A DNA stretch of 50,030 nt, from the NCBI GenBank assembly GCA_019310525.1, contig JAFDEE010000005.1:1-50030 (forward strand), read 5' to 3'. The notes under the pieces were generated by a model, which saw only the letters and a list, made by a program, of their open reading frames with translations, was not told the DNA's origin and made no database searches. A program made the position numbers and the translations under genes. Numbering within the stretch: the stretch's first letter is position 1; each line of letters opens with the position of its first letter. This document shows positions 8,652 to 16,938 of this stretch, one piece after another. Origin of the DNA: Deltaproteobacteria bacterium (GTDB taxonomy: Bacteria; Desulfobacterota; DSM-4660; Desulfatiglandales; HGW-15).

Positions 8652-9650
8652 ATGGAAAAAAGCATGACGCTCAAATCGTCCCTTTTCACCTTTATCCTCA
8701 TCGCCGTGGCACTTCTCCTGCCATGGGCCGGAACCTGTGAAGCGAAAACCTATAAGATCGGAATCAGCACTATAGCCACCCACCCTGCTCTGGATACGGC
8801 CCGCAAGGGATTCCTGGACCAAATGGCCAAGGAAGGATTCAAGGAGGGGGTCAACGTGAAGTATTACATGGCCAATGCCGAGGGTGACATGAGTCTTGCC
8901 GCTTCAATCGCCCAGAAGTTCGTCACCCAAAAGGTTGACCTGATCCTTGCAATCACGACACCGATCGTTCAGGCTTGCGCGGCAGCGGTGGAAGGGACGA
9001 ACATCCCCGTGGTCTTTAGTTGTGTCACGGATCCGGTGGCCGCCGGGGTGGTGAAGAGCTGGGACAAGCCCGGAGGCCAGATTACCGGAGCCAGTGACTG
9101 GGCTGACGTGGCACATCAGGTGGCCGTCATCAAACAGGTCTGCCCGAATGTGAAAAGGGTGGGGACCATTTACAACGCTGGCGAGGCGAATTCCCGTGTG
9201 CAGATCAAAGAACTCAAGAAAGCAGCTCCCGCCCTCGGCATTGAAGAGATTGTGGAGGCGAATGTCGCCTCGACCGCAGACGTCATGCTTACGGCCCGAT
9301 CCCTTGTCGGAAGGGTGGATGCCATCTGGTTTCCCACGGACAACGTAGTCGTCTCGGCGCTTGAGGCCCTGGTGAAGGTCTGCGAGGACAACAAAATTCC
9401 TCTTTTCGGATCCGATACCAACCAGGTCGAGCGCGGGGTCATCGCCAGTTCAGGAATCAACTTCTACGACGTGGGAAGAGAGAGCGGCAAGATGGCTGCG
9501 CGGATCCTCCGCGGGGAAAGCCCTGCCAATATCCCCGTATCCAAAGGGAAGATGACCGATCTGTACGTAAATCCCTCCGCAGCAAAGAGAATGGGGGTGA
9601 CCATTCCCCAGTCCGTAATGGAAAAGGCCACCAAAGTGATCGACAAGTAA
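8652..9650 (+). CDS. ABC transporter substrate-binding protein, TrpX/YtvM-like
   Basis: This periplasmic ligand-binding protein of the ABC_sub_bind class (332 residues) resembles TrpX-type proteins. The Sec signal peptide is clear: charged MEKSMTLK, a hydrophobic core, then cleavage near CEA-KTYKIG. The mature part begins KIGISTIATHPALDTARKGF and includes the conserved FSCVTDPVAAGVV and FGSDTNQVERGVIASSGINFYDVG segments. Homologues characterised in streptococci serve tryptophan uptake; the ligand here cannot be read from sequence. I choose ATG 8652, with AAAGGAG ending 8 bases upstream, over ATG 8646 (too close to the RBS) and ATG 8613. Permease and ATPase genes follow on the same strand. Confidence 0.9.
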   Translation: MEKSMTLKSSLFTFILIAVALLLPWAGTCEAKTYKIGISTIATHPALDTARKGFLDQMAKEGFKEGVNVKYYMANAEGDMSLAASIAQKFVTQKVDLILAITTPIVQACAAAVEGTNIPVVFSCVTDPVAAGVVKSWDKPGGQITGASDWADVAHQVAVIKQVCPNVKRVGTIYNAGEANSRVQIKELKKAAPALGIEEIVEANVASTADVMLTARSLVGRVDAIWFPTDNVVVSALEALVKVCEDNKIPLFGSDTNQVERGVIASSGINFYDVGRESGKMAARILRGESPANIPVSKGKMTDLYVNPSAAKRMGVTIPQSVMEKATKVIDK

Positions 9651-9745
9651 TCCATCTTGTCTGAAAAGAGGGGGGAGGAGCGGTTAATACCTCCCCCTTT
9701 CCTCTGCTTAATCTTCAATCATGCCGTTTTACGAGGGAGGTGTTT

Positions 9746-10651
9746 GTGAACGCCATATTCAATGTCTTGTCGGTTTCCTGTTATGAAGGGTTGATATTCG
9801 GTCTCCTTACGGTCGGTGTTTATCTGACCTTTCGGGTGCTTGCCTTTCCCGACCTGGGGGTGGACGGAACGTTCCCCTTGGGAGGCGCCACGGCCGCTGT
9901 ACTGATCGTTAAAGGAGTGAATCCATTCCTGGCGACCCTCATCGCCTTTTTCGCGGGGGTCTGCGCAGGAATGGTGACTGGATTGCTCAACACCAAACTT
10001 CGGATAAGCGCCCTTTTGTCAGGCATTTTAATGATGGTCGGGCTCTATTCGGTCAACTTGAGAATAATGGGGGGAGCCAATATCCCCTTATTGCGGGAGA
10101 GCAACAGTTTCGATCTCGCAGGACGCCTCCTGGGTCTCCGGGGGATGAGCCTTTCGATCACCTTTGCCGCTATTGTGGCTGTCATCTTCTTTCTGGTCTT
10201 GAACTGGTTCATGCGCACCGAGATCGGCCTGGCCCTCAGGGCTTCGGGTGACAACGAGCAAATGGTAAGAGGCCTTGGATCGGATACGGATAAAAACGTG
10301 ATCCTCGGCTGCGCTATTTCCAACGGCCTTGTGGCCATTACGGGCGCCCTCGTGGCCCAGAACCAGGGTTTTTGCGATGTGGGCATGGGCATCGGGATGA
10401 TCATCATGGCTCTGGCCGCAATCATCATCGGAGAGGCCCTGTTCCGTCCAAGGGGGATTGCCCAGATCCTGATGGTCTGTTTCGCCGGGACCTTTATCTA
10501 CCGACTGTTCATTACCATCGCCCTGAGGGCGGGAATGAGGCCCGGTGATCTCAAAATGATCACCTCTATTCTCGTAATTTTTGCATTGGCGATTCCCTAC
10601 CTGAAGAAAAGACTCCGGCATGAGTGGGTGCCACCCGCAGCCAGGATGTGA
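9746..10651 (+). CDS. ABC transporter permease, partner of the TrpX-like protein
   Basis: This polytopic inner-membrane permease (301 residues) is of the branched-chain-amino-acid/sugar type (BPD_transp_2-like). About eight to nine hydrophobic segments are visible, starting at CYEGLIFGLLTVGVYLTFRV and ending at MITSILVIFALAIPYL. The conserved LRASGDNEQMVRGLG loop is at about 162-176. GTG 9746 is chosen because GGGAGG (9735-9740) lies 5 bases upstream; GTG 9740 overlaps that RBS. It lies about 95 bases after the binding protein and 18 before the ATPase gene. Confidence 0.9.
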   Translation: MNAIFNVLSVSCYEGLIFGLLTVGVYLTFRVLAFPDLGVDGTFPLGGATAAVLIVKGVNPFLATLIAFFAGVCAGMVTGLLNTKLRISALLSGILMMVGLYSVNLRIMGGANIPLLRESNSFDLAGRLLGLRGMSLSITFAAIVAVIFFLVLNWFMRTEIGLALRASGDNEQMVRGLGSDTDKNVILGCAISNGLVAITGALVAQNQGFCDVGMGIGMIIMALAAIIIGEALFRPRGIAQILMVCFAGTFIYRLFITIALRAGMRPGDLKMITSILVIFALAIPYLKKRLRHEWVPPAARM

Positions 10652-10669
10652 TTTAGGAGGCCTTCCAAT

Positions 10670-11497
10670 ATGAACACAACCCAGAAAAAAATCCTGCTCG
10701 AACTCAAGGATGTGAGAAAAATCTTTTCCCGCGGTACGATTGACGAGGTTTCAGCACTAAACGGCATCAACCTGAAGGTTTACGAAGGGGACTTCATTAC
10801 CGTAATAGGAAGCAACGGGGCCGGAAAATCCACCCTCCTCAATATCGTCGCAGGGGTCTTCCCACCGGAAAGGGGCGGCCAGGTGATCATCAACGGAGAT
10901 GATGTGACGAACCTTCAGGAATACCGCCATGCCGCTTACTGCGGAAGGGTATGGCAACAACCCAGCGTGGGCACGGCCCGTAACCTGACCATCGAAGAAA
11001 ACCTTTCCATGGCTTTTCGACGCGGCCAGAAAAGAGGGTTGAAATTCGCGATCAACAAGAAGCGGAGGGATTTCTTCCGGGAGGCCCTCAAGCCTCTGGG
11101 GCTCAATCTGGAAAACAGATTGACGACCCTGGTGGGCACACTTTCCGGAGGCCAGAGACAGGCCCTTGCCTTGGTCATGGCCACCATCAGCAAGCCTTCC
11201 ATCCTTCTCCTGGATGAACATATCGCCACCCTCGATCCCAAGACCGCCCAGACGGTCCTCAACCTCACGGATATGATCGTCAGAAGAGAAAAAATGACCA
11301 CCATGATGGTCACCCACAACATGGAAATCGCATTAAAGTACGGCAACCGCCTGATCATGATGCACAAGGGAAAAGTCGTGGTGGACCTGTCCGGGGAGAA
11401 AAAGAAAACCCTGACTATCGGAGACCTGATCCAGTCTTTCGAGCGAGCTGCCGGAGAGCAATTTACAGACGACAATGTTCTGTTAAGCCATCATTGA
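10670..11497 (+). CDS. ABC transporter ATP-binding protein, partner of the TrpX-like importer
   Basis: This is the nucleotide-binding subunit, 275 residues. Walker A is GSNGAGKST (about 48-56), the signature is LSGGQRQAL (about 159-167), Walker B is ILLLDEHIATLD and the switch histidine is in MMVTHNMEIAL. The Walker B acidic residue is followed by HIATLD rather than the common PTAALD, as is usual in this subfamily. ATG 10670 has an AGGAGG sequence at about 10654-10659. The gene closes the three-gene importer operon and is followed by a strong terminator. Confidence 0.94.
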   Translation: MNTTQKKILLELKDVRKIFSRGTIDEVSALNGINLKVYEGDFITVIGSNGAGKSTLLNIVAGVFPPERGGQVIINGDDVTNLQEYRHAAYCGRVWQQPSVGTARNLTIEENLSMAFRRGQKRGLKFAINKKRRDFFREALKPLGLNLENRLTTLVGTLSGGQRQALALVMATISKPSILLLDEHIATLDPKTAQTVLNLTDMIVRREKMTTMMVTHNMEIALKYGNRLIMMHKGKVVVDLSGEKKKTLTIGDLIQSFERAAGEQFTDDNVLLSHH

Positions 11498-11572
11498 GAA
11501 CGTCTCATTCGCGGGTGAGAGTCCGGTACAAAGACCCCGAGACCGAGGCGTTCCGCTAGAAAGGAAAAAACG

Positions 11573-11615
11573 AAACGGGGGAATCGGTTAAGAAACCGAT
11601 TCCCCCGTTTTTAAC
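11573..11615. terminator. Strong bidirectional terminator between convergent operons
   Basis: A perfect 17-bp stem (AAACGGGGGAATCGGTT at 11573-11589 with its complement at 11594-11610) closes on a 4-base loop. On the plus strand it runs into TTTTT after the importer operon. On the minus strand it runs into a T-rich stretch (complement of GGAAAAAACGAAA) after the cytochrome gene. Bases 11499-11560, just before it, have some folding potential but match no RNA class I know. Confidence 0.93.
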
Positions 11616-11672
11616 AGGCCTGACTTATAACTCTAAAATAGAGGCGTCACTTTTTCATCCCAGGCACAACAA

Positions 11673-12146
11673 CTACTTTTTCTCGTGGCATTCGAGGCAC
11701 TTTCGATAAGGTCCGGTCTTCTTGCCTTCTTTGGCCATAGTCTTGTGGCAGTTCTTGCAATTGATATGATAGGCCGTCTGGAGCTTCATGACGTCGTCGA
11801 TCTCCTCGTTTGCGTCATGACACTCTTTGCATTGCTGTGTCTCATCCGCCCATGGACTCCACTCGTTGACCCCCTCACTGTTATATTCATGATGGCAGTC
11901 CCAGCACAGGATCTTGTAATCCAGGGCGTGTTTTCTATGGCTGAAGATGACGGGTCCTTTCCGGTCCCGGTCATAGTCGGGATTATCAATAACGATGACA
12001 TCAAATTTTTTGCCTTTCTCCGAACCGGCCTTCGGGTCTTTCGTGACCCCTTCTTCTCCAGACGCCCTCATGCTTCCAACCAATCCCAAGAGGACAAACA
12101 CCATCGCCGTCCAGAGAATCATTCCCGCTTTTGTCTTCGACCCCAT
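11673..12146 (-). CDS. Periplasmic tetrahaem cytochrome, c3/c7-like
   Basis: This 157-residue exported multihaem cytochrome has a signal sequence (MGSKTKAGMILWTAMVFVLL to about residue 29). Four CXXCH haem-binding motifs are present (CWDCH, CKECH, CKNCH, CLECH). Extra histidines in FSHRKHALDYK and TAYHINCKNCH are probable distal ligands, as in class III cytochromes that shuttle electrons in the periplasm. The start is chosen at 12146, 9 bases after GGGAGGA; ATG 12152 is too close to that RBS. It lies 82 bases after fabF on the same strand and before a strong terminator, so it may be read from the fatty-acid operon. A functional tie to lipid synthesis is not evident. Confidence 0.88.
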   Translation of the reverse strand: MGSKTKAGMILWTAMVFVLLGLVGSMRASGEEGVTKDPKAGSEKGKKFDVIVIDNPDYDRDRKGPVIFSHRKHALDYKILCWDCHHEYNSEGVNEWSPWADETQQCKECHDANEEIDDVMKLQTAYHINCKNCHKTMAKEGKKTGPYRKCLECHEKK

Positions 12147-12228
12147 TCTCATTTTCCTCCCTTCTCCTAACCTAGCGCCTATACTCAAATGTATATTCCT
12201 TACTGGCAGGTTTCCCCGAAAAGGACCT

Positions 12229-13470
12229 TCAATCCTTATAAGCTTTGAATATGAGGCTGGCGTTGGTGCCGCCGAACCCAAAGGCATTGACCATCGCCAC
12301 CCCGACTTCCGCCTTCCTCGCCACGTTGGGCACATAGTCCAGATCGCATTCCGGATCCGCATTCTGGTAGTTGATGGTCGGGGGTATGATACCATGCTTG
12401 ATGGTCAGGACCGAATAGATGGCCGCGACCCCGCCCGCCCCTCCAAGAAGATGTCCAGTCATGGATTTGGTGGAGCTGACGGCCAGTTTATAAGCATGGT
12501 CCCCGAACACTGCCTTTATGGCCTTTGTCTCCGAGATGTCGTTGAGGGGAGTGGAGGTTCCATGGGCATTGATATAGTCAACCTCGTCGGGTTTCAGGTC
12601 CGCATCTTCCAGGGCGGATTGCATGCAGAGTATTGCACCGATCCCCTCCGGATCCGGAGCCGCCACATGATAGGCGTCTCCTGACATTCCGTAACCGATC
12701 ATCTCGGCATAGATGGGGGCTCCCCGCTCAAGGGCATGCTCCAACTCCTCAAGGATGAGGATACCTCCTCCCTCGGCCATCACAAAGCCGTCCCGATCCC
12801 TGTCAAACGGACGGGAGGCCTTTTCAGGCTCGTCGTTCCGGGTGGAAAGGGCCTTCATGGAACAGAATCCCCCCAGGGCGAGAGGTGTCACCACCGCCTC
12901 GGCTCCACCTGTGATCATGGCATCGGCCCTACCCTCCCGGATCAACCTGAAGGATTCGCCCACCGCATGACAGCTCGCTGCACAGGCGGTCTCCACCGAG
13001 ATATTGGGGCCCTTCACCCCGAATTCTATGGCGATGAGGCCAGGGGCCATATTGGCGATCATTCCCGGGATGAAAAAAGGGCTGATCCTGTCCGGACCCT
13101 TTTCGAGAAGGACACTGTGGTAATGCTCGAGCATGGAAAGCCCTCCCAAGCCGGACCCAGTGATGCTCCCCACACGATGCGCATTCGAGGAATCGACCTT
13201 CAGCCCGGATTCTTCCATCGCCATCCTTGCAGCGGCCAGCGAGTAATGAACAAAGATATCGAAACGCCTGACCTGTTGTTTGGCCATGAAATCCTCTGAC
13301 CGGAAGTCCGTGACCTCTCCTGCTATCTGGCTCCGGAAGGGAGAAGGGTCGAATTTGGTAATCCTTCCGATACCCGATTTTCCGGCACATAAGGCCTCCC
13401 AATTTTTCTCGACACCCGTGCCCAATGGAGTCACCATGCCCAAGCCGGTAACCACGACACGCCTTTTCAT
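12229..13470 (-). CDS. fabF: 3-oxoacyl-ACP synthase II FabF
   Basis: This beta-ketoacyl-ACP synthase II (413 residues) condenses malonyl-ACP with acyl-ACP in fatty acid elongation. It opens MKRRVVVTGLGMVTPLG. The Cys-His-His triad is visible: nucleophile Cys in VETACAASCHAVGES, His in INAHGTSTPLND and His in KSMTGHLLGGAGG. The length is typical. It is the last fab gene of the minus-strand cluster, 57 bases after acpP. Confidence 0.97.
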   Translation of the reverse strand: MKRRVVVTGLGMVTPLGTGVEKNWEALCAGKSGIGRITKFDPSPFRSQIAGEVTDFRSEDFMAKQQVRRFDIFVHYSLAAARMAMEESGLKVDSSNAHRVGSITGSGLGGLSMLEHYHSVLLEKGPDRISPFFIPGMIANMAPGLIAIEFGVKGPNISVETACAASCHAVGESFRLIREGRADAMITGGAEAVVTPLALGGFCSMKALSTRNDEPEKASRPFDRDRDGFVMAEGGGILILEELEHALERGAPIYAEMIGYGMSGDAYHVAAPDPEGIGAILCMQSALEDADLKPDEVDYINAHGTSTPLNDISETKAIKAVFGDHAYKLAVSSTKSMTGHLLGGAGGVAAIYSVLTIKHGIIPPTINYQNADPECDLDYVPNVARKAEVGVAMVNAFGFGGTNASLIFKAYKD

Positions 13471-13527
13471 ATTACCCCCGTGTTTTATTGATTACGTCGG
13501 GTTTTTTATGGAACGCCTCGATTTCGA

Positions 13528-13770
13528 TCACTCTTCTCCCAGGGCGTTCTTGATATAATTGATGGCGTCCTCGACCGTAGCGATTTTCTCAGCATCTTCA
13601 TCGGAGATAGATATCTCAAACTCCTCTTCCATGGCCATGATCAATTCGACCTGGTCCAGTGAATCGGCCCCCAAATCATCAACGAAAGAAGCCGTTGGAA
13701 CAACATCCTCTTCCGACACGTCCAACTGTTCACAGATGATTTCTTTGATTTTCTGGGCAATGTCCGCCAT
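13528..13770 (-). CDS. acpP: Acyl carrier protein
   Basis: This 80-residue acidic carrier protein holds growing acyl chains on phosphopantetheine attached to Ser37 in the DSL motif ([21 protein letters not shown]). The start ATG 13770 is preceded by GGAGGGAG; a longer in-frame opening to 13842 would add an unrelated N-terminus overlapping fabG. It sits between fabG and fabF, the canonical order. Confidence 0.97.
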   Translation of the reverse strand: MADIAQKIKEIICEQLDVSEEDVVPTASFVDDLGADSLDQVELIMAMEEEFEISISDEDAEKIATVEDAINYIKNALGEE

Positions 13771-13822
13771 TGAAGCTCCCTCCTTTTGTTTAGCAATTTC
13801 TTTTCTGAAAAACACCAACGGT

Positions 13823-14569
13823 TCACATAAAAATACCACCATTCACATGTATGATCTGACCGGTCATGTAACCCGCCGCATCAGAACAAAGCCAGTATAC
13901 CACTTCCGCCACATCCTCCGGTTGGCCGATTCTTCCCAGGAGCACCTTCTGGAGAAAGTAGTCCTTGACCTTGTCAGGCAATGGCTTGGTCATATCGGTA
14001 TCAATGAAACCGGGCGCCACGGCATTCACGGTGACCCCTCGAGAAGCCACTTCATAGGCAAGGGATTTGGTGAAGGCCATGATACCCGCTTTTGAAGCGG
14101 CGTAATTGGTCTGCCCCGCATTTCCGATCTGACCGACGACCGAAGAGGTGTTGATGATCCTGCCCCACCTCTGCTTGGTCATGGGCCGAATGACCATTCT
14201 GGTGCAGTTGAAAACACTCTTCAGGTTGACGCGGATAACATCATCCCAATCCTCTTCCGACATCCTCATCAAAAGGCGATCCCGCACGATTCCGGCATTG
14301 TTGACAAGGATGTCAACCTTTTTAAACCGGTTCAGGATATCCTTGAAAAGGGATTCCACTTTGCTGAAATCGGAAACGTCGCACCGATGACTCTCGGCCA
14401 CCGCGCCCTTTTCATGGATCATCCGAAGGGTCTCGTCGGCAGCCTCGTTATCCTTGTCATAATGAACAAGGATGATTTTTGATTTCCCGGCGGCGAATTT
14501 CATCGCGATGGCCCGCCCGATACCCCTTGATCCGCCGGTAATGACCACCACCTTTTCCGAATCTTCCAT
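13823..14569 (-). CDS. fabG: 3-oxoacyl-ACP reductase FabG
   Basis: This NADPH-dependent short-chain dehydrogenase (248 residues) reduces 3-oxoacyl-ACP. The nucleotide-binding [12 protein letters not shown] lies near the N-terminus, NNAG is present, and the catalytic Ser (SSVVG) and YAASK motif are intact. The C-terminus [14 protein letters not shown] is typical of FabG. ATG 14569 follows AGAGGAT by about 6 bases. Its upstream neighbour is plsX, at 208 bases, where many proteobacteria carry fabH and fabD. Confidence 0.95.
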   Translation of the reverse strand: MEDSEKVVVITGGSRGIGRAIAMKFAAGKSKIILVHYDKDNEAADETLRMIHEKGAVAESHRCDVSDFSKVESLFKDILNRFKKVDILVNNAGIVRDRLLMRMSEEDWDDVIRVNLKSVFNCTRMVIRPMTKQRWGRIINTSSVVGQIGNAGQTNYAASKAGIMAFTKSLAYEVASRGVTVNAVAPGFIDTDMTKPLPDKVKDYFLQKVLLGRIGQPEDVAEVVYWLCSDAAGYMTGQIIHVNGGIFM

Positions 14570-14777
14570 GTCTATCCTCTTTTTTCCTCTCCTGTCCCGA
14601 TCCCCACTTTTTTTATCAACCCGGTAAAGCATAAACTACTATCGACTGAAGCCGATAGCTTTAAGGGCCAAGGTGCTCCCATTCCCGGAATGGGGCATTA
14701 AAACAAACACTGGTCCGCTGAGCAAACCCGGTGGGTTCTTTCGGTTTCAACCGTTCAATTTCCCCGGTCTCTCACCT

Positions 14778-15770
14778 TCACGTCCCTTGGAACCGGGCCA
14801 GGTATTCAGCCAACTTTTCAGGAATATCCTTTTCTCTGTATTCTGCGGCCATTTTAATGGCCTTCTTGACAGCCTTGGACGAGGAGGCTCCGTGGCATAC
14901 GATCCCAACGCCGTTGATTCCCAGGATCGGGGCCCCCCCGTATTCTTCGTAATCCAATCTTTTTTTCATGAGTTTTGTCAGAATCGAACTGGTCTCACCG
15001 CATCCCGCCCTTTCGATCACGCTCTTACTATCCGCAAGCATGGCGGTCACGGTCTCGGCCATGCCCTCCAGGACCTTGAGCACCACATTCCCGACGAATC
15101 CGTCGCACACGACCACCTGAACCTTCCCATCGAAAAGTTGGCGGCCTTCCACATTACCCGCAAATGGAAGGGGACTCGCCTTGAAAAGGTTATGGGCCAG
15201 ACGGACCTGCTCATTGCCCTTTCCCCCTTCACGGCCGATACTCAAAAGACCGACCCGCGGGTCTTTTATTCCAAGGAAAGCCTTCGCGAAAGCATGGGCC
15301 ATGGCGCCGAACTGCAAAAGATGCACGGGGCGGCAATCCACGTTGGCCCCGACATCTATGAGAATCACTTCACCTTTCGCCCCTGGAATAATGCTCGCAA
15401 AGGCTGGCCTCTCGACCCCGGGCAATCGGCCCAGAGTCAGAATCGCGGACGCTAGCATGGCCCCTGAATGGCCGGCACTTACGACAGCATCGGCTTCCCC
15501 CCCCTTGACGGCCTCGAAGGCGACCCGGATGGAGGCGTTTTTCTTCCTTCGTACGGCCCTCATGGGTTGTTCTTCCATGAAAACCACGTCGTCGCAATGA
15601 TGGACCTTTATCCCAGGACGATCAAGGTCGTTTCCGGCCCCTTTCCTGAGGGCCTGCTCATCCCCCATCAGCACAACTTCGATTCCGTACTCGGATACGG
15701 CTTCAAGTGCACCTTGAACGACCACCTCGGGGGCCCGATCCCCCCCCATGGCGTCCACGGCGATCTTCAT
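14778..15770 (-). CDS. plsX: Phosphate acyltransferase PlsX
   Basis: PlsX converts acyl-ACP to acyl-phosphate, the acyl donor for PlsY in phospholipid synthesis. The 330-residue protein begins MKIAVDAMGGDRAPEVVVQGA and contains SAGHSGAMLASA, DVGANVDCRP, VLLSIGREGGKGN-type and CDGFVGNVVLK segments characteristic of PlsX. Its gene starts one base after the rpmF stop codon region, and yceD-rpmF-plsX is a widely conserved order. Confidence 0.96.
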   Translation of the reverse strand: MKIAVDAMGGDRAPEVVVQGALEAVSEYGIEVVLMGDEQALRKGAGNDLDRPGIKVHHCDDVVFMEEQPMRAVRRKKNASIRVAFEAVKGGEADAVVSAGHSGAMLASAILTLGRLPGVERPAFASIIPGAKGEVILIDVGANVDCRPVHLLQFGAMAHAFAKAFLGIKDPRVGLLSIGREGGKGNEQVRLAHNLFKASPLPFAGNVEGRQLFDGKVQVVVCDGFVGNVVLKVLEGMAETVTAMLADSKSVIERAGCGETSSILTKLMKKRLDYEEYGGAPILGINGVGIVCHGASSSKAVKKAIKMAAEYREKDIPEKLAEYLARFQGT

Positions 15771-15771
15771 C

Positions 15772-15954
15772 TCAGCTCTCTTCTACCTTGATGATTTCCC
15801 TTCCTCTGTACATCCCGCACTGGGGGCAGACATGATGGGGCCGTACGGGTTCGTGGCATTGTGGGCAGAGGGATACATTGGGCATCTTGACGTGATGATG
15901 GGACCGCCGCATGTCCCTCTTGGACTTGGATTTCTTTTTCTTTGGTACTGCCAT
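15772..15954 (-). CDS. rpmF: 50S ribosomal protein L32
   Basis: This 60-residue basic ribosomal protein opens MAVPKKKKSKSKRDMRRSHHH, as L32 always does. A zinc-ribbon pair is present (CPQCHEPVRPHHVCPQCGMY), so this is the zinc-binding (C+) form. It lies between yceD and plsX, adjoining plsX by one base. Confidence 0.97.
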   Translation of the reverse strand: MAVPKKKKSKSKRDMRRSHHHVKMPNVSLCPQCHEPVRPHHVCPQCGMYRGREIIKVEES

Positions 15955-16011
15955 TTTTTTCCCCTGTAATTTGTGGCCTTAATCACCGACGGTTTCATAT
16001 CCATCGGTTGA

Positions 16012-16545
16012 TCATGGTTGGATCTTCAGTTGGTTCAGTTTCAAAAAAGCGGGGTGACCAGTTTCCCTGAGGCAACAACAGATTTCCTCGTTCAAATTCT
16101 TTCCGCACCTCGGACAAAGGCCCTTGCACTCCGCCGAACACAGGACCTTCATAGGAAGGGAAAGGTAGATCTGTTCCCGGATAATGCCCGTAAGATCGAT
16201 CTCTTCACCCCGGATGAAGTCAACGTCCATGTCCTCTTCGGTTAATTCCACATCACTCTCTTCCTGGGACCCGGGCGGAGGAAGGGCCAGGTAGGTCTGG
16301 AATTCGGTCTGGATGTCCCTGTGGTGAGACTCCAGGCACCTGTCGCAACGCACCTTCAACCCACCCCTCAGCCGACCATCCATGACATATTTGTCCCCTG
16401 CCGAATAGAGCGTGACCACCACCTTCAACGGGCCATCCAGGGACAAAATCTGGTCAGAGGGATCCTTGGGCTCCCACCACCCTTCCTTTAAAACGAACGT
16501 AAAGGTTTTCGATTCCTGGGAAATCCTTCTAAGATCAATGATCAT
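16012..16545 (-). CDS. yceD: YceD/DUF177 protein, rRNA accumulation factor
   Basis: YceD-family proteins affect 23S rRNA accumulation and are almost always encoded before rpmF. This one (about 177 residues) has the conserved CDRCLE pair (about 71-76) and the late CSAECKGLCPRCGKNLNEEICCC cysteine cluster, probably metal binding. Start: ATG 16545 (MIIDLRRIS) or GTG 16554; neither has a strong ribosome-binding site. A good sigma70 promoter lies about 70 bases upstream, so this is the first gene of the rpmF/fab operon. Confidence 0.88.
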   Translation of the reverse strand: MIIDLRRISQESKTFTFVLKEGWWEPKDPSDQILSLDGPLKVVVTLYSAGDKYVMDGRLRGGLKVRCDRCLESHHRDIQTEFQTYLALPPPGSQEESDVELTEEDMDVDFIRGEEIDLTGIIREQIYLSLPMKVLCSAECKGLCPRCGKNLNEEICCCLRETGHPAFLKLNQLKIQP

Positions 16546-16612
16546 CAGATTCACTCAGAAGAATGAAAAGGCCTAAGAACGTTTCCCCGGGTCCGGGAAA
16601 AATAAATGAATC

Positions 16613-16640
16613 ACTATAAAGGAGCACCATGTTTTGTCAA
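16613..16640 (-). promoter_or_regulatory. sigma70 promoter of yceD-rpmF-plsX-fab operon
   Basis: On the minus strand TTGACA (16635-16640) and TATAGT (16613-16618) are separated by 16 bases: a perfect -35 and a 5/6 -10. The predicted start lies about 60 bases upstream of yceD. Confidence 0.72.
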
Positions 16641-16684
16641 GAAAATTCCAGGAGAACCTCACCCAGAAAACGGGGCTTCGCCTT

Positions 16685-16701
16685 GTGCCCGTCCATAAAT
16701 G
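16685..16701. repeat. Solitary end of the GTGTCCATCC repeat family
   Basis: GTGCCCGTCCATAAATG matches the 17-bp terminal repeat seen at 24841 and 50002 at 15 of 17 positions. No partner end is found nearby, so this looks like a relic. It lies between the divergent promoters of the yceD operon and the 16939 gene. Confidence 0.5.
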
Positions 16702-16800
16702 CCCCTTTCCCACAATCTTTCAGGTCAGGCTAAAACCGGAGACCCGCCGGGAAGGCAGGGGCCCCGAGAAGACCAGGGTTCCTTAAAAGGCTCCTTTTTC

Positions 16801-16829
16801 TTGACATATTGACTATCTATCTGATAAAT
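16801..16829 (+). promoter_or_regulatory. Candidate sigma70 promoter of the 16939 gene
   Basis: TTGACA at 16801-16806 (6/6) with an AT-rich -10 region GATAAAT at 16823-16829 (spacer 16-17). The surrounding DNA is distinctly AT-richer than the rest of the window. The coding start is about 110 bases downstream. Confidence 0.6.
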
Positions 16830-16938
16830 TTGAATAGTTTAGCCAAATTCGCCCATCCCCAAAGGCCATCCGCCTTCATGCAAAACAGGGCTTTTCCCCA
16901 AAAAAACCTAATACAGAAAACCACAAGGACGGCGGCTG

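Noticed and set aside
8707-8722. A sigma54-like string TGGCACTTCTCCTGCC
   Set aside because: It lies within the signal-peptide coding region of the ABC binding protein, has CTGC instead of TTGC at -12, and no gene start follows.
11499-11560. A riboswitch or ribozyme-like fold after the ABC ATPase gene
   Set aside because: Some pairing is possible (GAACGTCTC against GAGGCGTTC), but it matches no known RNA class and sits between a stop codon and a terminator.
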